From Rhodospirillales bacterium (GTDB lineage Bacteria; Pseudomonadota; Alphaproteobacteria; Rhodospirillales; 2-12-FULL-67-15): a stretch of 50,396 nt of DNA. Position 1 is the first letter of the stretch. Each line of letters opens with the position of its first letter. Under the pieces are notes generated by a model, which ran no database searches, had not been told where the DNA came from, and saw only the letters and a list, made by a program, of their open reading frames with translations. The stretch lies in assembly GCA_016872535.1 (NCBI GenBank), contig VGZQ01000009.1, positions 1-50,396 on the forward strand, written 5' to 3'. A program made the translations under genes and the position numbers. This document shows, piece by piece, positions 31,171 to 40,815 of this stretch.

Positions 31171-32526
31171 TCAGTCCGACGGGGGAATGTCGAACCGCGC
31201 CAGAATTTTGCGCTGCCGTTCGCTCAGGGCTTTCTCGTCGAAATCCTTAATCAAGTCGTGAAACAGGCGGTGCCAATTGACCTCGGCCTTGAGGTGGGTG
31301 AACACGCTGCCGAGGCCGACCGCGGCCCGGTCCATCAGCACGAATTCGCGCGGCGGCGTCACGCCGCCGTAGTCACGCAGCTCGCGGTGCACCTTGCCGG
31401 CGACGCGCGCGCCGTAGGCGGTGTCGCCGGTGTCCTGGATCTTCTGCACCTTGTCTTCCATCAGCGGGCCGTAGAGGAACCGCGCCCACTGGCTCAGGAT
31501 CGCGATCAACCGGCGGTCCAGATTTTTGAATCCCCAGGTGCGATAGGCGGAAACGGCCAGTTCCTCGTTGTCGTCGCGCAGCGCGTAGTAAAGGTCGATC
31601 ACCGCGCGGATGAACGGCGGGCGGAAGACGCGGATGCAGCCGAAATCGAGCAAGTTGATGTCGCCGTCGGATCGCGCCGTGTAATTGCCGAGGTGCGGAT
31701 CGCCATGGATCACGCCGTAGTCGTAGAACGGCACGTACCAAGCGCGGAACATGTTGTGCGCGAGCGTATTGCGAAACTTGAGCGGCGCGTCGACGAAGCT
31801 CTTGAGCGGTCGGCCTTCGAGCCAGTTCATGGTCAGCAACCGCCCGGTGGACAGTTCCGCGACCGGCTCGGGCACATGGACCGTCTTTTCCGGTTTGAGC
31901 ATCGCGCCATAGAGGCGCATGTTGCGCGCCTCGCGCCGGTAATCGAGTTCCTCGCGCAGGCGCGCCGATAGCTCCTCGTGAATCCGCGAGGTGTCGATGG
32001 CGCGGTCGATGCGCCGGTAGACGGCGAACGCGATCTTGAGTTGGGCGAGATCGGCTTCCACCGCCGCGCCCATGTCGGGGTACTGGATCTTGCAGGCCAG
32101 CGATCGGCCGTCGAGAGACGTCGCCCGATGCACTTGGCCGAGCGAGGCGGCCGCCGCCGCCACCGGCTCGAAGGCGCGGAAGCGCGATTGCCAATCGGGA
32201 CCCAGTTCCGACGCCATGCGCCGGCGCACAAACGCCCAGCCCATGCTCGGCGCGTTGGTTTGCAAGTGGGCAAGTTCGGCGGTGTATTCCGGGGGCAACA
32301 GGTCGGGCACGGTCGAAAGAATCTGCCCGACTTTCATCAATGGGCCCTTGAGCGCGCCGAGCACGGCCTTGAGGGCGGCGGCGTCGGCGGCGGTATCGGG
32401 GCGGCGGCGCAGCAGGCGCCGGCCCGCGGCCTTGGCGGCGATCCCGCCCATGGCCGTGCCGACCCGGGCGACGCGGATCGCGCGCCGCCGGAGCGAGTCT
32501 TCGCTGCCGCCGCGCTTCGCGCTCAC
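31171..32526 (-). CDS. ABC1/UbiB-family atypical kinase
   Basis: The 451-residue protein has the UbiB/ADCK marks: KxGQ in LKGPLMKVGQILSTVPDLLP (about 54-73), the Ala-rich loop and AAAASLGQVHRA (about 118-129), the Lys in LACKIQYPDMG, the catalytic HGDPHLGNYTA and the INLLDFGCIRV metal-binding region. Such proteins act with membrane lipids in ubiquinone synthesis. Its GTG start (32526) overlaps the stop of the pepF gene by four bases (GTGA), so the two are coupled. A COQ9 gene is elsewhere in the window, but no ubiquinone operon is present. Confidence 0.85.
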   Translation of the reverse strand: MSAKRGGSEDSLRRRAIRVARVGTAMGGIAAKAAGRRLLRRRPDTAADAAALKAVLGALKGPLMKVGQILSTVPDLLPPEYTAELAHLQTNAPSMGWAFVRRRMASELGPDWQSRFRAFEPVAAAAASLGQVHRATSLDGRSLACKIQYPDMGAAVEADLAQLKIAFAVYRRIDRAIDTSRIHEELSARLREELDYRREARNMRLYGAMLKPEKTVHVPEPVAELSTGRLLTMNWLEGRPLKSFVDAPLKFRNTLAHNMFRAWYVPFYDYGVIHGDPHLGNYTARSDGDINLLDFGCIRVFRPPFIRAVIDLYYALRDDNEELAVSAYRTWGFKNLDRRLIAILSQWARFLYGPLMEDKVQKIQDTGDTAYGARVAGKVHRELRDYGGVTPPREFVLMDRAAVGLGSVFTHLKAEVNWHRLFHDLIKDFDEKALSERQRKILARFDIPPSD

Positions 32527-34331
32527 GTCGCCTCCAGATCGTCGATCAGACCGGCGATCACGTCGAGGCCGCGCCGCCAGAACGCCGGATCGCCGGCGTC
32601 GAGTCCGAACGGGGCGAGCAACTCGCGGTGGCGCAGCGTCCCGCCCGCAGCAAGCATGTCGAGATACTTCCGCTCGAAATCGGGGTACCCGCCGCGGTAG
32701 ACCGAATAGAGCGCGTTCACCAGGCAATCGCCGAAAGCGTAGGCATAAACGTAGAACGGCGAATGGACGAAATGGGGGATGTAGGCCCAGTACCAGCGGT
32801 ACTCGGGCGCGAAGCGGAACGCCGGACCGAGGCTTTCGCGCTGCACGTCGAGCCACAGCGCGCCGATGCTTTCCGGCGCGAGCTCGCCCGAGCGACGGGC
32901 GTCGTGAAAGCGGCGCTCGAATTCGTGAAAGGCGGCCTGGCGCACGACCGTATTGAGCATGTCCTCGATCTTGCCGGCGAGCAGCACGCGCCGCCGCGCC
33001 GGATCGGTTTCGCTGCGCAGCATCGCCTGGAACACCAGCATCTCGCCGAACACCGAAGCGGTCTCGGCGAGCGTCAACGGCGCGTCCGCCATCAGCGCTC
33101 CTTGCGGCGCGGCGAGGACTTGATGGACGCCGTGGCCGAGTTCGTGGGCGAGCGTCATCACGTCGCGGGCGCGGCCGTGGTAGTTCATCAGGATGTAGGG
33201 ATGGACCGACGGCGCCGTGGGATGGGAAAAGGCGCCCGAATCCTTGCCCGGCGCGGGCGCCGCGTCGATCCAGCGTTCCCTGAAAAATCGTCCGGCGATC
33301 TCCGCCATGCGCGGCGAAAAGGCACGGAACGCATCAAGCACGATCGCTTCGGCCTCGCCCCAACCGTAGGTACGGACGGACACCTTGGGCAACGGCGCGT
33401 TGCGGTCCCAATAGTCGAGCGACTTGAGACCGAGCATGCGCGCCTTTAGCCGGTAATAGCGGTGCGCGAGTCGGGGGAAAGATTCCCGCACCGAATCGAC
33501 AAGCGCCTTCACCACCTCGTCCTCGACATGGTTGGCGAGATTGCGGGAGGCGAGCGGGCTGGCGTACTTGCGCCAGCGGTCGGAAATCTCCTTGTCCTTG
33601 GCGAGCGTATTGAGGACCAGCGCGAACAGGGACCCGCGCTGGGCGAGCCCTTCGGCCAGCGCCCGCGCCGCCTGCCGGCGCAACGGCCGCCGGGGATCCG
33701 AGAGCCGATCGAGAGCGCCGGAGATGGTCAGCGTCCTCGCGCCGACGCGAAAGCGCATTCCGGCGAGCGTCTCGTCGAACAGGCGCGGCCAAGCTCCGTC
33801 GGTGGCGGAGCGGTCGAGTTCGAAGTTTTCCAATTCGTCCGACAGCTGGTGATCGCGAAAGACGCGCGTGTCGCGCGCCCACGGGGCGTAGCGCCGGGCG
33901 GCGGGGTCTTCGAGCGCGCGGGCGAGCGCGTCTTCCTCCATCCGATTGAGCTCGAGGGTCAGGAACAGGGTGTGCTTGGCGGCGTCGGTCAGGCGCTCGG
34001 TCACGTTCTGCAGCATCCGGCCGGTATCCGGGTCGGCGAGATCGGCGGCATGGCGCAGCGACGCATAAGCGTGGATCTTCGCGCGGCGGTCGGCGATCGC
34101 GTCGTAGGCGGCGACCGCCTCGCCGAATTCGGCGCCGGCGAGGCCCGCGACGCGGCCGCGCCAGCGCCGGTTCATATCCCGAGATCGTTCCTCCACCCAG
34201 GCAAGATCGTGCTCGATCCGGGGGTCGTCCGGCGCGGCGTAGAGATCGGCGAGCGACCAGCGCGGCGGCGTTTTGGACTTATTGGGTTTGGCGGCGCGGG
34301 CCGACCGCCGCGCCTTGGGAGCCCGGACCAT
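32523..34331 (-). CDS. pepF: Oligoendopeptidase F-like M3 metallopeptidase
   Basis: The 602-residue protein has the M3 zinc motif HELGHGVHQ (about 392-400) with the Glu of TASVFGEML about 25 residues later. The family oligopeptidase regions are also seen (YWDRNAPLPKVSVRTYGWGE, DSGAFSHPTAPSVHPYILMN, VHSPFYVYAYAFGDCLVNAL). It digests short peptides in the cytoplasm. ATG 34331 is chosen because AAGGAG lies 11 bases before it; an in-frame TTG at 34352 falls upstream of that site. A basic, low-complexity ~28-residue N-terminus precedes the domain. It overlaps the UbiB-like gene downstream. Confidence 0.9.
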   Translation of the reverse strand: MVRAPKARRSARAAKPNKSKTPPRWSLADLYAAPDDPRIEHDLAWVEERSRDMNRRWRGRVAGLAGAEFGEAVAAYDAIADRRAKIHAYASLRHAADLADPDTGRMLQNVTERLTDAAKHTLFLTLELNRMEEDALARALEDPAARRYAPWARDTRVFRDHQLSDELENFELDRSATDGAWPRLFDETLAGMRFRVGARTLTISGALDRLSDPRRPLRRQAARALAEGLAQRGSLFALVLNTLAKDKEISDRWRKYASPLASRNLANHVEDEVVKALVDSVRESFPRLAHRYYRLKARMLGLKSLDYWDRNAPLPKVSVRTYGWGEAEAIVLDAFRAFSPRMAEIAGRFFRERWIDAAPAPGKDSGAFSHPTAPSVHPYILMNYHGRARDVMTLAHELGHGVHQVLAAPQGALMADAPLTLAETASVFGEMLVFQAMLRSETDPARRRVLLAGKIEDMLNTVVRQAAFHEFERRFHDARRSGELAPESIGALWLDVQRESLGPAFRFAPEYRWYWAYIPHFVHSPFYVYAYAFGDCLVNALYSVYRGGYPDFERKYLDMLAAGGTLRHRELLAPFGLDAGDPAFWRRGLDVIAGLIDDLEAT

Positions 34332-34432
34332 GGACGGAAAATCTCCTTGCAAGGCGAGAGCTATACGGGTGGATTAGTCCGGAGGCAACGGTAAACGGAC
34401 ATCCGCATAGGGCCGTGAATTCGAAGGATTCC

Positions 34433-36235
34433 ATGCACCCCGGAAGCGACCGATTCGAGCGCTGGCCGAACCTCGCGGCCATGTTTTTCGATCAAGTCGA
34501 CGCGCTCGGCGACCGTCCGTTCCTGTGGGGCAAGCGCGACAATGTTTGGCGGCCGCTCAGCTGGGGCGACGCCGCGGCGCGGGTGAGCGCGCTCGCCCGC
34601 GGCCTGGTCGCCGCCGGCGTCGAGCCGGGCGATCGCGTGGTGCTGGCGTCCGAAAACCGCCCGGCGTGGGTGATCGCCGATCTCGCCATCATGGCGATCG
34701 GCGGCATCACGGTGCCCGCCTACATCACCAACACCGTCGCCGATTATGCCCATATCCTGAGGGACAGCGGCGCAAAAGGCGTGATCGTTTCCCAGCGCCG
34801 GTTCGCGGAACGGATCGCCGCCGCCGCCGACCAGGCGCCCGATCTCCGCTTCATCGCCGCCATGGACCCGCCGCCCGATCCGCCCCGGCGGGGCCCGCGC
34901 CTCGTCCATCTCGACCAGTTGATAGAAACCGGGCGCGCGCGTCACGAGAATGTGGTCGAGAAGGCTTGGTCGTGGCCGCGCTCGCGCGCCGCGTGCATCA
35001 TCTACACGTCGGGCACCGGCGGCGTACCCAAGGGCGTCGTCTTGAGCCACGGCGCCATCCTGCACAACTGCCGCGGCGCCGCGCGGGCGCTGGCCGAACT
35101 CGGGATCGAGCGCGAGGTGTTTCTCTCCTTCCTGCCGCTGTCGCATTCCTACGAGCATACCGGCGGCCAGTTCTTCCCCATCGCCATCGGCGCCGAAATC
35201 TATTACGCCGAAAGCATCGAGGCACTCGCCGCCAACATGGTCGAGGCGCGCCCGACCATCATGACCGCCGTGCCGCGCCTCTACGAAACCCTGCACGCCC
35301 GCATCTCGCGCGGGGTCGCCAAGAGCGGCGCGCTGCGCCGCTTCCTGTTCGCCAAGGCCCTCGAACTTGGTCGGCGCCGATACTTGGACCCAAAGGCGCT
35401 CGGCCTCGGCGCGCGCCTGTTCGATGGACTGCTGGAGCGGCTGGTGCGCGACAAGGTTCGCGCCCGGTTCGGCGGGCGGCTCAAGGCGCTGGTGTCGGGC
35501 GGCGCGCCGCTCAACCCCGAGATCGGACTCTACTTCACCGCGCTCGGCCTGCGCATCCTGCAGGGCTACGGCCAGACCGAATCCGCGCCGGTCATCAGCG
35601 TCAACCGCCCGAACGCGGCCAAGATGCATTCGGTCGGCCCGCCGCTCGCGGACACCGAAGTGCGGATCGCCGCCGACGGCGAAATCCTCGTGCGCGGCGA
35701 ACTGGTCATGCAAGGCTATTGGAACAACGAGGCGGCGACGCGCGAGGCGATCCGCGACGGCTGGCTGCACACCGGGGACATCGGCCATTTCGACGGCGAC
35801 GGGCATCTGGTCATCACCGACCGCAAGAAAGACATCATCGTCGTGTCCGGCGGCGACAACGTCTCGCCCCAGCGGATCGAGGGCCTGCTCACGCTCGAAC
35901 ACGAGATCGCCCAGGCCATGGTCTACGGCGACCGCCATCCCCACCTGGTCGCGCTGCTGGTGCCGGACGCGGAATGGCTGCACGGCTGGGCGCGCGCCCG
36001 GGGCAAGACCGGGGACGCGGCGGAGCTGGCGGCCGACCCGGACCTCGTCGCCGCGCTCGCCTCCGCCGTGGATCGGGTCAACGCCGGGCTGTCGCCGATC
36101 GAAAGAATCCGCCGCTTCCTGGTTGCTCCCGAACCTTTCACCATCGAAAACGGCTTGTTGACCCCGACGCTGAAAATCCGCCGCCACAAGCTGCGCGCGA
36201 TCTACGGGGAGAGGCTGGAAGCGTTGTACGGCTGA
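34433..36235 (+). CDS. Long-chain fatty-acid-CoA ligase
   Basis: The 600-residue protein is a long-chain acyl-CoA synthetase of the FAA1/FadD15 branch: CIIYTSGTGGVPKGVVLSHG (about 188-207), LPLSHSYEHTGGQFF, the GYGQTESAPVIS linker, GWLHTGDIGHFDGDGHLVIT and DRKKDIIVVSGGDNVSPQRI. ATG 34433 is favoured over GTG 34415 since GAAGGA lies 5 bases before it. It provides acyl-CoA for lipid synthesis or oxidation. It is convergent with the epimerase gene, which ends 3 bases after it. Confidence 0.9.
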   Translation: MHPGSDRFERWPNLAAMFFDQVDALGDRPFLWGKRDNVWRPLSWGDAAARVSALARGLVAAGVEPGDRVVLASENRPAWVIADLAIMAIGGITVPAYITNTVADYAHILRDSGAKGVIVSQRRFAERIAAAADQAPDLRFIAAMDPPPDPPRRGPRLVHLDQLIETGRARHENVVEKAWSWPRSRAACIIYTSGTGGVPKGVVLSHGAILHNCRGAARALAELGIEREVFLSFLPLSHSYEHTGGQFFPIAIGAEIYYAESIEALAANMVEARPTIMTAVPRLYETLHARISRGVAKSGALRRFLFAKALELGRRRYLDPKALGLGARLFDGLLERLVRDKVRARFGGRLKALVSGGAPLNPEIGLYFTALGLRILQGYGQTESAPVISVNRPNAAKMHSVGPPLADTEVRIAADGEILVRGELVMQGYWNNEAATREAIRDGWLHTGDIGHFDGDGHLVITDRKKDIIVVSGGDNVSPQRIEGLLTLEHEIAQAMVYGDRHPHLVALLVPDAEWLHGWARARGKTGDAAELAADPDLVAALASAVDRVNAGLSPIERIRRFLVAPEPFTIENGLLTPTLKIRRHKLRAIYGERLEALYG

Positions 36236-36238
36236 GTC

Positions 36239-37219
36239 TCAGAGCTTGTGGTAGTCGCGGAACCAAGCGACGAAGCGGGGAATGCCTTCTTCGATCGTCA
36301 CGCGCGGCTCGAAGCCGAGATCGCGCCGGCTGTCCTCGATGTCGGCGTAGGTGTCGGTGACGTCGCCCGGCTGCAGCGGCAGCATCTCCATGGCCGCCTT
36401 GCGCCCCAGCGCCTTTTCGATCAGATCGATGTAGCGCGTCAGCGGTTCGGAACGGCTGTTGCCGAGGTTGTAGAGCCTCGCTGGCGGGTGGCGGCCGTCG
36501 TCGACGGGCGGGCGATCAAGGGCGGCGAGCACGCCGGCGACGATGTCGTCGATGAAGGTGAAGTCGCGGCGCATGTCGCCGTTGTTGAAGACCGGGATCG
36601 GCTCGCCCGCGACGATCCGGCGGGCGAAGATGTAGGCCGCCATGTCGGGACGCCCCCACGGCCCGTAGACGGTGAAAAAGCGCAAGCCCGTCGCCGGCAC
36701 CCGCCAGATGTGGGCGTAGGCGTGGGCGATCAGTTCCTGCTCCTTCTTGCTCGCGGCGTAGAGCGACAAGGGCGAGTCGGTCCGGTCGTGGACCGAGAAC
36801 GGCAGCTTGGCGTTGCCGCCGTAAACCGACGACGAGGAGGCGTAGACGAAATGGCGCAGTTTCGGCTGGCGCCGGACGGCCTCCAGGAGGGCGACCTGGC
36901 CGCCGACGTTGCTCCGGACATAGGCCATCGGCTCCTTCAGCGAATGGCGCACGCCGGCCTGGGCGGCGAGATGCACGATCCGATCGATCGCGGGATGGGC
37001 GGCGAACGAGGCCGCGAGCGCGTCGGCGTCGGCGACATCGGCCCGGACGAACGCGAAGTTCTTGGCCGCGCGCAACCGCTCAAGCCGCGTTTCCTTCAGC
37101 TTCACGTCGTAATAGGCGTTGACGTTGTCGAGCCCGAGCACGGATTCGCCCCGCGCCAGCAACGCCGCGGCGACGTGATACCCGATGAAACCGGCGGCGC
37201 CGGTGACGAGAACGGTCAT
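36239..37219 (-). CDS. NAD-dependent epimerase, UDP-glucuronate 4-epimerase-like
   Basis: The 326-residue protein is an extended short-chain dehydrogenase. It has the nucleotide motif VTGAAGFIGYHVAAALLARG (about 5-24), catalytic Ser in YASSSSVYG (about 127-135), and Tyr154/Lys158 in YAASKKEQE. The stretches LDNVNAYYDVKLKETRL and RFFTVYGPWGRPDMA are typical of UDP-glucuronate 4-epimerases used for capsule or LPS sugars. ATG 37219 gives the conserved MTVLVTG start. No other polysaccharide genes are nearby. Confidence 0.85.
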   Translation of the reverse strand: MTVLVTGAAGFIGYHVAAALLARGESVLGLDNVNAYYDVKLKETRLERLRAAKNFAFVRADVADADALAASFAAHPAIDRIVHLAAQAGVRHSLKEPMAYVRSNVGGQVALLEAVRRQPKLRHFVYASSSSVYGGNAKLPFSVHDRTDSPLSLYAASKKEQELIAHAYAHIWRVPATGLRFFTVYGPWGRPDMAAYIFARRIVAGEPIPVFNNGDMRRDFTFIDDIVAGVLAALDRPPVDDGRHPPARLYNLGNSRSEPLTRYIDLIEKALGRKAAMEMLPLQPGDVTDTYADIEDSRRDLGFEPRVTIEEGIPRFVAWFRDYHKL

Positions 37220-37340
37220 GGGAAAAATGCCCGAAAGCCCGGATAAACTTCCGTATACAGGCTCCCGCGAGCTTTGCAAACCCGTCGCCGTTGTTTCGCC
37301 CGGGGCCCGCGACTAACCTTTCCGGGGGAGGAGAGATCGC

Positions 37341-40300
37341 ATGGCGCATGTCCGCGTCGCGCTCGACGACAAATACCGCCTGACCGAGGGCCGCGCCTTC
37401 ATGACCGGAACCCAGGCGCTGGTGCGCCTGTGCCTCGACCAGCGCCGGCGCGACGCCGAAGCCGGGTTCGCGACCGCCGGCTACGTCACCGGCTATCGCG
37501 GCTCGCCGCTCGGCGGCGTCGACCGGGAATTCGGGCGCGCGCAGCCGTTTCTCGCCGCCGCCGACGTGCGCTTCCACCCCGCGGTCAACGAAGACCTCGC
37601 CGCCACCGCCATCTGGGGCACGCAGCAGTTGCCGTTGTTCGGCGACGCGCGCCGCGACGGCGTGTTCGCGATCTGGTACGGCAAGGGCCCGGGCGTCGAC
37701 CGCTCCGGCGACGTCTTCCGCCACGCCAATCTCGCCGGCACCTCGCGACTCGGCGGCGTGCTGGCGCTTGCCGGCGACGATCCCGCGTGCAAATCCTCGA
37801 CCGTGCCGAGCCAGAGCGATTTCGCCCTGGTCGACGCCGGCATGCCGCTCCTCCATCCGGCGGACACGCAGGAATTGATCGACTTCGGCCTGCTCGGCTT
37901 CGCGCTGTCGCGCTTTTCCGGCTGCTGGGTCGGAATCAAGGCGGTCGCCGACGTGATCGACGCCGCGTCCTCCGTGGTTCTCGATCCGGCCCGGGCGCGG
38001 GCGGTCCTTCCCTCCGATGTCGCCCAACCGCCGGGCGGCTTTCACACGCGCTGGCCGGATCCGCCGATGGAACAGGAGGACCGGCTCTACCGCTTCAAGA
38101 TTCCGGCCGCCGCCGCCTTCGCCCGTGCCAACGGATTCGACCGGGCGATGTGGAACCGCACCCACGCCCGCCTCGGCCTGATCGCCGGCGGCAAGACGTT
38201 CCGCGACCTGACGGAGGCGCTGGCGCTTCTCGGCGTCGACCAAGCCTGGGCGGCGGCCCACGGCGTGCGCCTGCTCAAGATCGGGTTCGCCTGGCCGCTC
38301 GATCCGCTGACCGTGCGCGATTTCGCGCGCGGGCTGGAGGAGATCGCGGTGGTCGAGGAAAAGCGCGCGCTGCTCGAACCGCAGGTGAAGGACATTCTCT
38401 ACGGCGCCGGCGCGCCGCGCGTGATCGGCAAGCGCGACGAGGGGGGCTCCTGGCTGTTTCCGCCTTCGGGCGAGGTCGGACCGGAAGCGATCGCGCGCGC
38501 GCTCGCGCCCCGGCTCGCCCGCTTGGGCGACGGCGCCCGGATCGCCGAGCGCCTCGCCCGCCTCGACGCGATCGAAAAGCGCCGTGCTGCGCCCGCGAAT
38601 CTTCCCAAACGCATTCCCTATTTCTGCGCCGGCTGCCCGCACAACACCTCGACCCGGGTGCCGGAGGGTTCGCGCGCGCTCGCCGGCATCGGCTGCCACT
38701 ACATGGCACTGTGGATGGATCGCGAGACCGCCACCTTCACCCACATGGGCGGCGAAGGCGCGGCCTGGATCGGCCAGGCGCCGTTTTCCGCCACGCCGCA
38801 CGTTTTCGCCAACATCGGCGACGGCACCTATTTCCATTCCGGCCTGCTTGCCATCCGCGCCGCGGTCGCCGCCGGCGTCAACATCACCTACAAGATTCTC
38901 TACAACGACGCCGTCGCCATGACCGGCGGCCAGCCGATGGACGGGCCGCTCGATCCGCCGCGCATCATCGCCCAGGTGCGCGCCGAAGGCGTCGAGCGGA
39001 TCGCGCTGGTGGCCGAGGAGCCGGAACTCTACCGCGGCCATCCCGGCCTGGCGCCGGGCACCACCGTGCATCACCGCGACGAATTGGATCAGGTGCAGCG
39101 GAGTTTGCGCGAATGGCCGGGCGTGTCGGCAATCGTCTACGCCCAGACCTGCGCCGCGGAAAAGCGCCGCCGCCGCAAGCGCGGCAAGATACCCGACCCG
39201 CCGCTCCGCGCGTTCATCAACGAAGAGGTGTGCGAAGGCTGCGGCGATTGCGGCGTGCAGTCCAACTGCGTCGCCATCGTGCCGGTCGAGACCGAACTCG
39301 GACGCAAGCGCGCCATCGACCAGGACTCCTGCAACAAGGATTTCTCCTGCCTCAAGGGATTTTGCCCGAGCTTCGTCACCGTCGAGGGCGGGCGGCTCCG
39401 CGGCCGCCGAAACGCGGGCGCGTCGGCCGAAGCCTTCGATGCCGCGCTGCCCGAACCCGCGCGCGCGTCCGGCAAGGGTCCCTACGGCATCGTGGTCAGC
39501 GGCATCGGCGGTACCGGCATCGTCACCATCGGCGCGCTGCTCGGCATGGCCGCTCACATGGAAAGCAAGGGCGTTTCCGTGCTCGACGTCGCCGGCCTCG
39601 CCCAGAAGAACGGCGAAGTCTTCAGCCACGTGCGGATCGCCGCGAGCGCGGAGGACTTGCGCGCCGCGCGCATCGGCGCGGGCGAGGCCGACCTGCTGCT
39701 CGGTTGCGACCTGGTCACCGCGGCCAGCGCCGAAACGCTGCCCACTCTCGCCCCAGACCGGGCGCGGGCGGTGGTCAACACCCACGAAACCATGACCGCC
39801 GCCTTCACCCACGATCCCGACGCCGAATTTCCGGAAACGCGCCTGCGCCAGGCGATCGCGGCGGCGACCGCGGGCCGCGACCCCGACTGGGTGGACGCGA
39901 CCGGCCTTGCCCGCGCGCTCCTCGGCGACGCCGCCGGCGCCAACGTGCTGCTGCTCGGGTTCGCCTGCCAGAAGGGCCTGCTGCCGGTCGGGCCTTCGGC
40001 CATCGCACAAGCCATCGAACTCAACGGGGTTTCGACCGACATGAACCTCGCGGCGTTCGCCTGGGGCCGCCGGCTCGCCGTCGATCCGCTCGCGGTCGCC
40101 CGCGCGGCCGGGCTTGCCGCCGCCTTGCCCGCGCGCGCGGACCAGGGCGGCCTCGACGGTTTCGTCGCGCGCCGTGCCAACGATCTCGCCCTCTACCAGA
40201 ACGCGGCCTACGCCGAACGCTACCGCGCCCTGGTGGCCGCCGCGCGCGCGGCCGAGGCGACGCGCGCCCCCGATAGCCGCGGCTTCGCCGAGGCGGTCGC

Positions 40301-40811
40301 CCGCGCCTATTACAAGCTGCTCGCCTACAAGGACGAATACGAGGTCGCCAGGCTTTACGGCGACGGCCGCTTCGCCCGCGCGCTCGCCGACACGTTCGAG
40401 GGCGCGCCGCGCCTTACCGTTTATCTGGCGCCGCCGTTCCTGGGCGAACGCGATCCGGCGACCGGCGCCCCGGTCAAGCGCGCGTTCGGCCCGTGGATGC
40501 TGGCGGCGATGCGCCTGCTCGCGCCCTTCAAGGTGCTGCGCGGAACGCCGTTCGACCCCTTCGGGCGCACGGCCGAGCGCAAGGCGGAGCGCCGCCTGAT
40601 CGCCGACTACGAAACCCTGGTCGCGGAATTGATCGGGCGGCTCGCGCCCGAAACTCACGCGCTGGCAACCGAACTCGCCGCCCTGCCGCTCGACATCCGC
40701 GGCTTCGGCCCGATCAAGAGCGCGGCGATCGCGCGCGTCAAGGTGGCCGAAGCCGCCCTGCTCGCGCGCCTGCGCGCGACACCGGGCCCGCGCGCCCGCG
40801 CCGCCGAATAA
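37341..40811 (+). CDS. Fused indolepyruvate:ferredoxin oxidoreductase (2-oxoacid oxidoreductase)
   Basis: This 1156-residue enzyme combines parts that are separate in archaea. The N-terminal pyrimidine and middle domains of the IorA type are seen (GYVTGYRGSPLGGVDREFGR; AIWYGKGPGVDRSGD). A thiamine pyrophosphate site follows (GIGCHYMALWMD, then IGDGTYFHSGLLAIRAA, about 490-507). A cysteine cluster EEVCEGCGDCGVQSNCVAIV (about 628-647) and SCNKDFSCLKGFCPSF hold iron-sulfur clusters. An IorB-like gamma domain (GIVVSGIGGTGIVTIGALLG, about 715-734) and a C-terminal extension complete it. It oxidises aryl-pyruvates or related 2-oxoacids to acyl-CoA, reducing an electron carrier. GGAGGAG precedes the ATG. 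It is a single gene with no obvious operon partners. Confidence 0.9.
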   Translation: MAHVRVALDDKYRLTEGRAFMTGTQALVRLCLDQRRRDAEAGFATAGYVTGYRGSPLGGVDREFGRAQPFLAAADVRFHPAVNEDLAATAIWGTQQLPLFGDARRDGVFAIWYGKGPGVDRSGDVFRHANLAGTSRLGGVLALAGDDPACKSSTVPSQSDFALVDAGMPLLHPADTQELIDFGLLGFALSRFSGCWVGIKAVADVIDAASSVVLDPARARAVLPSDVAQPPGGFHTRWPDPPMEQEDRLYRFKIPAAAAFARANGFDRAMWNRTHARLGLIAGGKTFRDLTEALALLGVDQAWAAAHGVRLLKIGFAWPLDPLTVRDFARGLEEIAVVEEKRALLEPQVKDILYGAGAPRVIGKRDEGGSWLFPPSGEVGPEAIARALAPRLARLGDGARIAERLARLDAIEKRRAAPANLPKRIPYFCAGCPHNTSTRVPEGSRALAGIGCHYMALWMDRETATFTHMGGEGAAWIGQAPFSATPHVFANIGDGTYFHSGLLAIRAAVAAGVNITYKILYNDAVAMTGGQPMDGPLDPPRIIAQVRAEGVERIALVAEEPELYRGHPGLAPGTTVHHRDELDQVQRSLREWPGVSAIVYAQTCAAEKRRRRKRGKIPDPPLRAFINEEVCEGCGDCGVQSNCVAIVPVETELGRKRAIDQDSCNKDFSCLKGFCPSFVTVEGGRLRGRRNAGASAEAFDAALPEPARASGKGPYGIVVSGIGGTGIVTIGALLGMAAHMESKGVSVLDVAGLAQKNGEVFSHVRIAASAEDLRAARIGAGEADLLLGCDLVTAASAETLPTLAPDRARAVVNTHETMTAAFTHDPDAEFPETRLRQAIAAATAGRDPDWVDATGLARALLGDAAGANVLLLGFACQKGLLPVGPSAIAQAIELNGVSTDMNLAAFAWGRRLAVDPLAVARAAGLAAALPARADQGGLDGFVARRANDLALYQNAAYAERYRALVAAARAAEATRAPDSRGFAEAVARAYYKLLAYKDEYEVARLYGDGRFARALADTFEGAPRLTVYLAPPFLGERDPATGAPVKRAFGPWMLAAMRLLAPFKVLRGTPFDPFGRTAERKAERRLIADYETLVAELIGRLAPETHALATELAALPLDIRGFGPIKSAAIARVKVAEAALLARLRATPGPRARAAE

Positions 40812-40815
40812 CCCT

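Noticed and set aside
37080-40658. 1192-codon open frame on the minus strand
   Set aside because: It is the antisense shadow of the indolepyruvate oxidoreductase gene. The translation is low-complexity (Arg/Gly/Ala/Val-rich) with no domain, as expected for GC-rich DNA.
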